64,000 bases of DNA from positions 36,232,737 to 36,296,736 of the forward strand of contig NC_016133.3 in assembly GCF_000005505.3 (NCBI RefSeq). Direction: 5' to 3'. This document shows positions 49,801-61,000 of the stretch, in pieces. The position numbers were made by a program, and so were the translations under genes. The notes under the pieces were generated by a model that saw nothing but the letters and a program-made list of their open reading frames with translations, did no database searches and was not told the origin of the DNA. Numbering within the stretch: position 1 is the stretch's first letter; each line of letters opens with the position of its first letter. The stretch is from Brachypodium distachyon. Taxonomy: Eukaryota; Streptophyta; Magnoliopsida; Poales; Poaceae.

Positions 49801-50149
49801 CCCTCGTGTACGCGCGTACGACAAGCATAGCCAACACGAGTAGAGGGTTGACGATCTTAACTTCATCGAAGAACTTTGATGTTGGGTTGCTGTACGAGCT
49901 GCATGCTATCAGCAGGGGCTCCGCCGTTATAATGACATGCGAGTCCGTACCCGGGAGCTCAAGGTCAGAGACCTTGTCCTGCGCCGGATACAAGGAACGA
50001 AGACCGGGAACAAGTTGGATCCGAAATGGGAGGGCACCTTCCGGGTAGTGCAGGTGACCAGACCGGGGGCTGTCCGGCTGGAAACCGAAGAAGGCTTGCC
50101 AGTGCAAAACAGTTGGAATTTTGAGCAGTTGCGCAAGTTCTACCCGTGA
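46838..50149 (+). pseudogene. Broken pol: reverse transcriptase, RNase H, second RNase H, integrase
   Basis: Reverse transcriptase spans about 46860-47800, with VDFTNLNRACSKDPFPVP, DAFSGYHQIKM, the active-site YMDD near 47427 and a thumb that follows. A gypsy RNase H lies at about 47810-48180 and a second RNase H at about 48240-48770 (MYFDGAF, NNMAEYEGLLAGLRAA, VRGDSQLVINQV). Integrase follows at about 49090-49620, with the HHCC zinc finger (H..H, CEACQ) and the catalytic D (GLDIIGKL), D (ITDNGTQF) and a late E (GQAERAN). Stops lie at 46841, 47531, 47804, 48076, 48136 and 48454. A frame change occurs between about 47900 and 48000 and another after 49620. The last recognisable piece ends at 50149. 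No chromodomain is seen. Confidence 0.92.
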
Positions 50150-51640
50150 AGCGGCGGAGCCTGACCCACGGGCGATGCTGCTGCAGCATGCCTCTCGAAC
50201 TAGTGTAGCCGGGTAACCCCCGATTGTAATCCGCTAGTTTCTATAAATAAAGTTAAGTATTTCCTCTGCATTTCAAGTTGTCTCGTTATTGCATGTTCTT
50301 TCTTCTGTCTCCTGCTCTAGGTGCACAAAAGTTTCTTTCCATCCTTGGCTGTGAGCAGGGGCTGCCGGAGCCTCGCAAACAGAAAACTCGTTGCCGAATC
50401 ACTCCAGCAAGCGGTCGTGCCGTTGCCGGGTTCCCCACAATGCGCACCACGCAGCAGCTGCGTCTTGGGAATAAAAGAATGGTCACACCCAAGTTTGTTA
50501 TCGACCCTTCTGTGCCCGGGGGCTGGGAGGCACGAGGGTTATATGTGCTGTACCTTTTTTTGTGCATTTCAAATTTTTTTGCAGCATCTCGGGCTTGGTA
50601 AGAATCTGACATGCAGGATAAGGATAGGAATCAGACGCACTGTGACACTCGTGGAGTACTCACGGGCCGTGTCGTCTAGCGGGTAGCCACTGGTGCGTGG
50701 CGACCGCTTCAAGGCTCTTACCACAGGAGGGTGTCGACGCGTGTGCCGCGGTAGCTCGGCGCGCGTGGCGTCAGGATTCTCCACCGTGCCTATAAAAGGG
50801 CATGGTGACCACGGGGTGACTCAAGGCAAAGAAAAGAAGATGGCGAGTGATGCAGCAGAGAAGCGGTGGTGGTGCATTCCTCCGCGCGCAAGCGCCGATG
50901 GTGTTCCCATCATCGCGTCCCTGCCACATCACTCCTCCGGGCATCTCCAAGGCGGGGGTTGCCGCAGAGACGCGATGGTGGTGCATGCCATCAGTGCTCA
51001 GCGCTGATGGGTGCACTGCCATCGCACCCTTGCCGCATCCCTCCAGCAGTTTCCAAGGCGAGGGTTGCCGCAGAGATGCTGTGGTGGTGCATGCCATCAG
51101 TGTTCAGCGCCGATGGGTGCATTGCCACAATGCTCTTGCCGCATCCCTCCAGCAGGCATTCCAAGTGCAGAATCGATACGTTCGACAAGAGAACAGACAA
51201 CTAAGTGCATTATCCTGGGCGCCTAGCTTTCTAATCTCGACGCTGGCTCGTTGGTGTGGGTCGGGTCTTGTATGCGGCTAGAGTGTTAGAAGGACGCTTG
51301 CGGGGGGAGTGCGCTCCTCATGTGGCTTGCGGGTCCACCCCGTAGACGTGTGCTTGAGAATAGCTAACCCGCAAGTGGAGTGACTCGCCGCTGCTACATA
51401 ACCCCAGGTTGGCACTGCGGGTCCGTCCCAGGTCCCTGGTCTGGTTAAGTGAGTAGCGTGCGAGTCCCTGGCAGCACAAACCATAACACACGAGGACAGT
51501 AAGGTTCACCCCACGAGTCAATTTCAGGAACAAGTACCCAGTAGAACCAGAAAGTGAAATTTCTAAAAGTAGCGAATGATTACATGGGCTAATAAAACCA
51601 TAACTGTTCAACGGCGCCAGGAAACAAAGGAAAAACAAAC
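50150..51640 (+). other. Non-coding spacer of the gypsy element with tandem repeat
   Basis: The region between the end of pol and the 3' end of the antisense gene holds an AATAAA-like site near 50245 (TATAAATAAAG) and the tandem repeat at 50850-51170. The remaining open frames are short, lie on both strands and have no domains. Confidence 0.6.
50850..51170 (+). repeat. Three-copy tandem repeat, about 106 bp, inside the gypsy element
   Basis: Units start near 50850, 50957 and 51063. They share GTGGTGGTGCAT, CAGCGCCGATGGGTGCA and TTGCCGCAGAGA. The copies differ by about ten percent. Tandem repeats downstream of pol are common in Tat-lineage elements. Confidence 0.8.
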
Positions 51641-51658
51641 GCTAGCAGGGGACTACGG

Positions 51659-54600
51659 CTACTGGTTGCTGGGGTCTTCCGCTGAGGGCTCCGGCTCTGG
51701 CTTCCTCTGCATCCGCTCCACCACTTCGTCGATGAACTTGCCCACTACCTTGGTGTGGGAGGGACTGTCCTCGCTGTCCGGCCACGCGTCCAGCAGTGCC
51801 TCGAAAGGGAAGTCGGGGTGGTAGTAGTGCACCCGGGGGAGGATCGTGTCGGCGATCTCCCTGGCGCACGACGCTATCTCCCCGTCGCAAAACTTGGAGA
51901 TCCACACGTCTAGCGCCCCAAGCTTCCCCACCATGTCGGAGAAGAATGGGGTCAAGGTGCTGACGTCCGTGTCGTCCACCTTTGCCGCCTACAGCTCAAA
52001 CCTCGGCCGCAGCTCGCGTATGGCCTGGGCAATTTCGAGCAGCTTTTCGGTCTCCTTCCGCCGCTGCTCCGCCAACTTGTCGTGGTTGCCGCGCGAGGAC
52101 ACCACCGCAAGCTTGGCCTTCTAGAGGAGTTTCGTCAGCCGCACGATCTCCTTGGCCTTGCTCACGTTGTCTTCGCCAGTCCTGACGAGCTCACCCTGGG
52201 TGGTGGTCAGCTCGGGCTCGAGATGGGCGCTCCTTTCCTTGGCGGAATTGAGCTCCCCCTCGAGTTCGCGCTCCCGGGTCCAGAACTGCTCCCGCAGCTC
52301 CTTCTCTCGTCGTGTGGCAGCCGCGTCCCCCGCGGCCTTGGCCTGCTCCTCCAGCTTCACGCGCAACGCCTGGAGTTGGGAGGAGTAGCCGCTGACCAGC
52401 TCGCTCTTCTCGTTGAGGCGAGCTTGAGCTGTTGCTAGCACATCCTCGTGCTCCTTGTTGGCCTTCTCCCGCGCCGCGGCCAACGAGTCCAATTCTTGCT
52501 GGTGCTCGGCGCGTTGGGCCTCCAGCTGCCGGTGGAGCTTCGCCTCGGGGACGACTGGCGTTGTGGCCTCGTCCCTGGCCTACCGGGCTAGCCGGGTCTC
52601 CTCCCTTAGCCGGGAGAGCTCCTGCCGCTCCCTCTCGATGTCCTGCCACACTTCACCCAGCTGAAGCTTCGCGAGCTCATGGTGCTCCCTCACCTTGTTG
52701 AACGAGGTGACGAACGCCAGTTGCTGCTCCTTGATGGCGTCGAGGAACTGGTGCCCCTGATCGCAGATACTTGGGTCCCAGGTGATTGGGTCCCAAGTCG
52801 CCCCGGCAAGAATGCCGAGGTCAGGGCTGGAGGTAGCGGCGCACGACGACGAGACCCCCGCTGCCATGGTCTGGCCGTGAGGAGCATCATCCCCTTGCAG
52901 GGGAGCCGCCTGCTGCTCCCCTACCACGTCTTGCTCCACACCCCGGCCGTGGGTGGCGGGTCTGGTGGAGGGGTTGCGCCCCCGGCAGGAATCGTCTCCT
53001 ACTGGGCGGCCGAGGGACCCGTGCCCCCGGCCTGCGAGGCCGGGGACGCACCGTCGAGCCCCACTCCGGTAGCGGCGGTGGGTGCTACCATCATCGTGTC
53101 TGGGGCGGTGGGGCTTGGCGCGGGAGCCACCTCCGGCTCGTCCTCCAACTCAACTTCAGAGGTGAGGTCGATCACCGTACCATCCGCCCCCGTGGTGGGC
53201 GCATTGGGACCTGCGATAAGAGCAAAATAAGTTACTTCAAGCCAAGCTGAGGCACCCGGCGACGAGCGCAAGGGAGTTCTGGATGAGTAACTTGCGGGGT
53301 CGCCGCGCTTGCGGGCGGAGATTTGTTCCCCTCTGCCCCGGCTTCTGCTGCCGGGCTGCCCCCTGCAGGCTGGGTTTCGCCTGCAAGCCAAGATAATCGC
53401 ACGGTTAAGGGTTAACGTGCGGAGGGAGCATGCATAATGGAGTGAGGGGAGGGGTCTGTACCTGTCGCGGGCTCCTCCTCCTCTGGGACCGGGTCGGCGG
53501 CAGGCGTAGTGGCGGCGCCGCTGGTCCTCGTGCCGATCTGGCTGGCACTAACGCTGGCCTGGGTGCGCGACTTCTTTCTTGGCGCAGCGGGTGCGGTGTC
53601 AGTTCTCCCCCTCTTGCCGGCTCCCGCCGGGGCGCCGTCCCTGCAAGGCATCAACCAAGAAGCGAAGGAATCATGGCAAGCACAAACTTGTAAAGAAAAG
53701 GGGGAGAAAAATGTCAGCTTACCTTTGGGGTTGAGCTTGAGCGAGTAGCCCGTGGAGATCCCCCGCTTGGGCGGGACCGCGGACCCTCGTGGCGTTGCCG
53801 CGGCCCCAGTTGCCGCGGAAGCCGCCGAGGCGCCTATGGCCGTTGCGGAGGTAGCCGCTGCGGCAGCAGGACCCGCGGGAGATGAACTCCCGCTGGGTGC
53901 TCCTGCCGCCGGCGCTCTTGATCGCCGCACCAGCGGCACATCGTCCTCGTCCTCCACCTCCGCCTCAGGGAGGACCGTCTGGGCTCCAGTAACGTCGCCA
54001 GCCTCATTGCTAGAGGACCCTTCACTGGGCCAGCTGGAATCCGATCCCCCCTCGCTCTCCTCGGCCACGTGCTTCCCACAGGCTGCGGGTGGCTGGAACC
54101 GGGGGATCGGACATCAGCCCCCACTCGTTGCAGGGTGGGTAGCTGCCGACAATGTCGTGGAGGCTCGCAACGCCGGCGTGAAGGGATGGCGCCCCCGAAG
54201 GCAGTTCCGTGAATGGGGCGTCCTCGCCGGTGATTCCCTTCACCCACCCCTGGATCACCTTCGGCGTCACACCCACGCTTTGCAGTCGTGTGGTGTCACC
54301 GGGCCCCGTGTACATCCACGCGGGGCGAGACCGCAGCTGCAGCGGCGCGATGCGCCGGCTGATGTAGGTGCGCGCCACGTCAAGATCGGTGAGCCCCACT
54401 AGTCGCAGGGCTTTGATCTTCTTGACGATGGGAAGGAGCTCCGCGTCTCAGCTGTAGCGGTCCCGCCAGCTGTCGTTACTCGCCGGCAGCTCGGTGGGCG
54501 TATGGATAAACTCGTCGGGCTCGTCCACGCGAACCCAACACCAGTCTGTGCGCCACTCCTTCTCGATCTTCTTCTCGGTCCGCACGATGAACTCCGATTT

Positions 54601-55116
54601 CATCTTGTCGCGAGCGCGGAACGAGACCCCCGACGACATCGCTCCCGTCTGCTCGACGTGCGGGTAGAAGTAATGGCGGAACAATGCCACTGACGGCATC
54701 ACCAAGACAAACCCCTCGCAGAAAAATTGGAAGACGACGAGAAGGAAAAGAGATGTGGGGTGGAGCTGCGCAACTTTGAGCTGGTACGCCGCCATGAGAG
54801 CATGGAGAAAAAGGGAGTACGGAGGCACGAACCCAGAGAGAATGAAGCGTGCGAACACCCGGAAGTCGTTGTCTTGGTAGTCGCCACCGGCAGGGAAAAT
54901 GAGCGTCTCGCTGTACTCGTTGAACGAGGTGGCGACGGCGTGCCGAATCTTGTCGACCCCCTCGCCATTGTAGCCGGGCTTGAAGAAGGCCCGCTTGGCC
55001 CTCATCTCCCGGTTCCTCTGCTCCCTCTCCGACGGAGGCTTCTTGGGAGCTTTCTCACCCTTGTCGCCTGCAGAGCTTGTGGAACCCTTCCCCCTCTTGG
55101 GGACCTTGGGTTCCAT
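51659..55116 (-). pseudogene. Antisense gene of the gypsy element ('putative gypsy type transposon' family), spliced, decayed
   Basis: On the minus strand the first exon starts at 55116 (MEPKVPKRGKGSTSSAGDKG). It has the transposase-28-like domain (NDFRVFARFILSGFVPPYSLFL, VAQLHPTSLFLLVVFQFFCEGF, read in parts). A Ser/Ala-rich region follows, then GT-AG introns around 53722-53642 and near 53460-53376 (CAG|GCGAAACC acceptor), another ending near 53214, and a long coiled coil (52580-51990) rich in Glu, Lys, Arg and Gln. The final exon ends at 51659. In-frame stops lie at 54448, 52580, 52121 and 51989, and a one-base frame change near 54100. Genes of this kind on the strand opposite to pol are known in Tat-lineage elements; their role is unclear. 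Confidence 0.8.
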
Positions 55117-55392
55117 GGGGAATGTGGGTGGCGATTAGCAGGATTAGGGGCGCGAGGAGGAATGGGGAGGAGGAGGAAGGACTGGGGGCTAAGTGATTGC
55201 CCCTCAGCACAACGGTGGGGTTTTATGGCACCCTAGCGCTGAGCAACGGTCACATCCGCACCCTATGGGTGCGCTGGGGATAACTGCGTTTTAAGGGTGG
55301 AATGCACGACGTGGCCTTAACCACTCGCAGTTAGGGCATAGCCCGGCAACCGACCAAGGGTGATTACGCCCGGGAACAGGCGTTGCCGGCCC

Positions 55393-55407
55393 ACGCCCGG
55401 GGGCTAC
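55393..55407 (+). other. Polypurine-tract region before the 3' LTR
   Basis: CGCCCGGGGGCTAC lies directly before the 3' LTR start TGTCGCACC. It is a short G-run rather than a long purine tract, as seen in related grass elements with GGGGGCTAC next to the LTR. Confidence 0.6.
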
Positions 55408-56356
55408 TGTCGCACCAGTGGCACCCGGGGTACCACCGTTGTTCAACGCGTGGGTCGCCTCGCTTGCTCCCCGCAAGGACGGCACCCTGGGCAGCACAGT
55501 GCGAGCTGCCCGGGAAGTCACCAGCCCGGCAGGTGTCTGGGAAAGGGGTTGCCTTGGAGCAGGACTAGCCGGGCTGCGGAGGTTACCCTGGATGACAGTG
55601 TGAAGATCCCCTTCAGGACGCCTCCCAGGAAGCTCACTTGTCGGGGAGGGTGTCTCCTGACGCAGACGCTTACAACAGGGCTGATGCCCACGGCAGACAG
55701 AGTATCGATGCCACGTGGCCACCCGGCAGGCTCCTTTTGTGCAGAGCTGGTCGGAGTGTGGAGTGTGGCACAAGCCGAGCATTAAATGCTCCGACAGGGA
55801 AGTGGTTTTCTGTCTAGTCAACCCACAGTGAGTAGCTCGCAGTGAATCTAGGGCACGTATCGCCCTAGCTACAGTGTTTTGTATTGTGCATGCATGCCAG
55901 CGCAGCAAAGGAAAGCTGCCTAGGGTCTTTGTTCGGCGCGTGTCCAAAAGCGTGTCCCCCATGCAGACCGAGGCACCTGTGGTATCCCTTTGAGTGTAAA
56001 AGGAGGACCAGCGCCACCGGTCAAAGGGTTCCGGTTTTTCTAAGGTTGGACTTTACCTGGGTGACGATCCCTAGAGATATAGTCCAGAAGTAGTAAGTAG
56101 CCATTTAGCAGAAAGGAAGAGTGCGCCCGGGGACTCCCCCGGCAACCTGTAAACACTTGTTCATTGGCTAACACACACTCAGAAGCAGGACGTAGGGTTT
56201 TACACCTCCGGGTGGCCCGAACCTGGGTAAACGCTTGTACATTGCAACGCTCGTCGTTGGTCTCACCGGCAATCGCCGGAGCGATCCCCATCACCCACTG
56301 CCGAACCTAAAAGGGGGTGCCTAGCATCCCCGGTGTCTAAGCCCCGGGCTACGACA
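55408..56356 (+). repeat. 3' LTR
   Basis: About 949 bp, from TGTCGCACCAGTGG to GGGCTACGACA, followed by TCGTC. Unlike the 5' LTR its TATA box is altered to TGTAAAA at about 55995. It has one base in the poly-G run more, and lacks the two-base TG present near 45901 in the 5' copy. Confidence 0.93.
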
Positions 56357-57300
56357 TCGTCTCATCAGTAACGGTCACACTGGGCCTGTCACTAATGATC
56401 AAATTTGAAAAGGTGCAAAATTCACACGAATATATATCAATGGCGGGTTGTGCAACTGTGCTCGCCAGTGATGCGTGTTTGGGCCCAAACCGCCCATTCC
56501 TCGGCCCAACCCACCCCTCCTTATACACAAAATCTAACCCTAAACCTAGCTATCTCCCTCTCCCCACTCCTCAGCCGCCAGCCACTCCTTCCTCCCTCTC
56601 CTCTCTTCTTCTCCACTCCTCCCTCCCTCTCTGCTTCTCTCCCTCACCTCCCTCTCCACTCCCGACCCTAGCCGCCGGACGCTCGCCCCCCCAACCCCAT
56701 CCGCCGGCGACGAGGACTGCGAGGAGGAGCCGGGTGCCACTTCTTCTTGCCGCCGCCGCCCCCGACCCCGGCCGCCACATCCCTGCCGCCGACGGCCCTG
56801 TCGGCACTGGATCCGACGACCTCAACAACGGCCACCGCCGGATCCGGCGCCCCAGCTGGTCCCGCACGCCACCGGATCCCCTCTCACGGTTAGTTTCTCC
56901 CTCTCTCGAATTTCTCTCTCTGACTCACTTTCTCTTGGTTTTCTCTCACAGCTCGCCGGTGGAGAGGAGGAGCTCGTCGTCAGTGAACTCGTGGGTTAGG
57001 GTTGCTGCTGGATCGGGGACTTGCTGCCGGGTCGGTTTGGATCGAGCGAGAATTGTTGCAGTTTTAGGTTCATTTTTGCATTTGTAATGCTTCTGTGTTT
57101 CAATCTTTGGATCTGTAATAGTGTAATGCTTCTGTGATTCGTGGCTTTTGTGATTCGTGGCAATTCTCATTTTGGCGACCTAAACCGGTGGGGTACTGGG
57201 GTGCCTGCGAATTTGCGGGTTTTTTTTTAAATCGCGAAAAGGGTATTAGTGTCGGTTGTGGTGTTGCCCGCAGACTTCACTAGCGGGCAGGCGCTAGTGA

Positions 57301-58030
57301 AGTCGCCAAGTCGTGATGCAAAATGTCGTTGCCACACAAATTTCTCGAAGTGTAGGGCAGGCGTGCTACTCCACTTGAAGAGGCGATATATGCCGACCCT
57401 GCGCCTAGGAATGATGCACAGTACTGGAAAAATGGCAGGGATATTGTTTTTCTCACCTAGCACCGGTACTTAGCGCTGCATTGGAGATGGACTTAGGGGC
57501 TTCAGAACAAAGCACCATAACCACAATATATATCAGCTTAATGGAAAGAAATGCTGCTACGCCTATCCTGCAGCAGCCATAAGGCTTTTCCACATATCAA
57601 ATCTGAGATTCCAGACACACGCCATGTTTTCTTGCAGGGAGAAGGCAGAAAACATAGCAATATCGCACATTGGATCGTCATTCGCCAATATGGAACATCC
57701 GCAACTAAAAGGAGAACAACAACATGAACTAACACACACAGAGGTAAACCAACAAACATGATTGTACACGGTTGCAGAAACTTCACCACAAGTTTTTGCT
57801 TTGATGGAGTAGAACTCATCAAAGCAAACAGATCGAGTACATGACTTAATTCACCAACAATTTTGTCTTAAACACATTAACAGCTAAAGCAATGGTATGA
57901 AATCCACCAGACCAACTGAATGTAAGATAATTTAAAACAGAGGGTCATTTCTAAGGAAGAAATACATTGTCAAGGTTTGACGAAGGTTCGACTAGAACAA
58001 GACTATGTCATGCATGCTGACTTGGCAGAA
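57301..58030. other. Downstream flank of the PABN gene
   Basis: This includes the probable 3' UTR of the minus-strand PABN gene close to 58030 and unrecognised DNA to its left. No coding region is supported; the minus-strand frame at 57538-57822 has no domain. Confidence 0.5.
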
Positions 58031-61000
58031 TCAGTAGTAGGGACTGTATCCTTGCGGCCTCCTGAACCTTGGAAATTTCCTGCAGAGAAAAATATAATAT
58101 CAGAAAAGTTATCGATCTGGGATTTATTGAAGTTCTCTAATGTGCCACCACATTTTGGTCCCTACTATAGTAGCTTCAACCCGACCGAATTTACAATACC
58201 ATTTTTCTCATCTCTACATCTAAGGTGCAATATATCTTCATGAGGAAACTCCTTACCCATATGTTGGATAGGGCTGAAATGGACGCCTTCCCCATGGGTG
58301 CGTCCTTCCTGGAACATTAGTTCTTTTTGGAGACACCTACATATATAAAAAAGAAGAGCACATTAATAAAATGTTCAAAACAATGGTAAAGGGAGATATA
58401 TTATTCAAAAAGTTCGTGTTGTACCTTCATTGGTCGGTTAAGAAGTTTTGTATCATTCATCAGTAGAGCTTTTTCGACAGCCTCAACTTCTGCAAACTCC
58501 ACATAAGCATACCCCTTGGGATCACCAAAATCATCAATCAAAATTGTAACTCTGTTTATAGCTCCACAATCTTGAAAATGGGCCTGTATTTGCTCTGGTA
58601 AGCAAGCATAGTCAACCTGAAGCAAGATGGCAAATAATGAACTTTATAACTGCTGTAGTTGAGTAGCTAACAAATACTCCATCCATACCAAAATATAAGG
58701 TGTATAAATTTTGTTACTGTCAAACTTATTAAAGTAGAAGAAAATTAAACTCACATTTCCAACATAGATGGAGCGAGAATCCACCTCTGACTTATGCCGC
58801 GCGATTGCTACAGCTGGGTCTTCTGGGAAAACAGATCAAAGAAAACAGATTAAAGTGCAAGAAGATTGTAGAGAGCTTATTGCCTACTGAAAGCTTATTG
58901 TAAAGTGGGGCAAATCATCAAATCTGCCCTCAAGGGGGTTCAAAAGAACTAGTCAACAACAGCTAGCATTGCACTCACAATCAGCTCTTTAATGCATGTT
59001 TCTATTGATAACCATATCGACCAAATATGCAAAGGCTAAGACCAGGAATGAACACTTAATCATGTACACAATATTATTTCCGAATGCAGCATATACTTTT
59101 TAAACTAGATCATCTCAAAAGTTCTCTTTGTGTCACTAAAATGCCAGAATCAGCTGTAAGAAAGTACTGGTATATCATTATTATAGCAGTACTGGTATAT
59201 CCCCGCAAAAAAAAAGTACTGGCATGCATATCGAAGAAATGGTTACAAGCATAATCATTAGTGGCACTATTTAGTGTACATGCTTGCTATAGAACATTGT
59301 AATCATCATAGTGACCTGTGCTTACAAGTTTGGTATATTGAAGCCCAATTGTATAACCAGAAAATAAATTTGAACTTTGGGAGATCAGACGGCATAACTA
59401 TATGTCAGAATCATATTTATGGCATAAATCGGCAATGGAATTTTCCTCACTAAATAAATCCTAGCTATCTGGGAAGCAAAATATATCATGGACTCATTTT
59501 CAGCATATAGAGCTCTCCGTATTGTCTCGGATCAGCCTAGAATGTTATTTAGCACAATCATATAGGCACGCCAAACGTCACATCCCTTTCCAAATTTACT
59601 CCATCCACAATTTAATTCCATATAGAAAAACCAATAAGTCAGTAACATTTGGGAAATACAGAATGGGGACTGAGAATATTGATGATCCAATTGTGCGCTC
59701 TATAAAAATTGTGATAGTTGACCACTAGAAAAAAACATTATAACAAATTATGTAATGTAAACAGAAGGAGCTGCATGCTATAAAGATGGTTTACACTTCA
59801 AAGGAGCAGTACTAAATAATGCTTAGGATCCACAACAAACATAATCAATGACATAACCAGGTTAGCTTAATTAACTAATTTATCATTATTATAGCAGTCT
59901 AGGATGCCATTATTCTAAAAGTCCCGCCAATCAGGCACGCACACCACCCTCGTGGGTGCTATGTAGTAAGATTAGTAGAATTAATTTTCCAACGGTATTC
60001 CGTTTTGCGAATCTCTCTATGAAAGATCGAATGTCAATGGTGCATGGAGCCACAGCTCCATTGTTCTACCAGCAAACATTTTTGTACCCTCCTGCCTAGC
60101 TCTCTGACCACCCCTTTGTCAGCCTTTTAGAACACCGATAAGGCGATAACAAACCTTAACAAAGCTGTTCATTGCAGTTGCAGATTACTGCTATAAAACA
60201 AAAGAGCAAGCGTAGAAGCAAATATACCTTGAATCGTCAATCAACCAAACAATTATAGATACTGAAATGTTGTATTTCTTGTGTTCGTGTGGTGTGTGTG
60301 TGGGGAGGGGGGGCGCGGGGGTTAGTTCAACTTTTGGGGTACATGAACTAATACAACAAGCTGTCTAAAACAACATAGAACTCGATCATCGGGAAACTAG
60401 TCCCCTATATGAAGCCACAGAAAACATAGAACTCCGATGAGCCGCCATTCCCTAGAGCCACCATTCCCTCACAGCAAAGAGTGACTTCTCTCCGACACAC
60501 AAGAAGGAAGAGGAAAATGTGGCAGTCGCCGGATTAATTGAGGAAAGGCCGACACCATAATAAGTAAAAAAAAGAAAGAATCTTAGGGAGATGCAAATCT
60601 GGCAAGAAAAGATAAAACTTACAACCCTAGCTTGAAACCTAAACTGAAGGGAGGAGTAGATCCAAACTTTTTTCCACGTACAGGGGCGCTTCGTACCTAT
60701 CCACCAATATCTAAGGCCACTCGAGGAAGGGGGGCGATCGAGAGGGGAAAACAGATGTGAAGATGGATCCTTGCTGCTATCATCCAGCGTCCATGGCCTA
60801 TATATGTTCATGACATGATACTGAGGAAAACAAAACATGGAGCTCATGGACTATATATGTCCTAAACTTAATCGTGGGTGCTATGCAGTAAGATTAGCAC
60901 GTAGTTATTAATTAATTTTCCAACGGTATTCCGTTTTGCGAATCTCTCCATGAAATGGTGCATGGAGCCACAGCTCCATTGTTCTACCAGCAAACATTTG

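Larger units (their letters stand above)
45076..56356 (+). mobile_element. Ty3/gypsy LTR retrotransposon, Tat lineage, non-autonomous
   Basis: An 11.3-kb element has two LTRs of about 950 bp and a TCGTC target duplication. Internal order on the plus strand is a gag-like start, reverse transcriptase, RNase H, a second (archaeal-type) RNase H and integrase. After pol come a ~106-bp tandem repeat and a spliced gene on the opposite strand. Integrase after RNase H defines gypsy; the extra RNase H and the antisense 'gypsy-type transposon' gene point to the Tat lineage (RIRE2, Grande, Retand relatives). The region between the primer site and reverse transcriptase is only ~0.8 kb, too short for gag plus protease. 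Pol is broken by stops and frameshifts, so the copy cannot act alone. Confidence 0.93.
44906..57300. mobile_element. Second CACTA-like element, split by the gypsy retrotransposon
   Basis: The left part (44906-45070) contains repeated ATCAGTAACGGTC, CCGTCACTAATGAC, CCGTCAGTGATGACC and TATCAGTGATGGGCG phrases, the subterminal pattern of grass CACTA elements. The same pattern resumes right after the retrotransposon (56362-56470). Further right come a CT-rich then GC-rich core (56520-56900) and a degraded right side up to about 57300 (CACTAGCGGGCAGGCGCTAGTGAAG). It encodes no visible transposase. The right limit is a guess. Confidence 0.55.
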
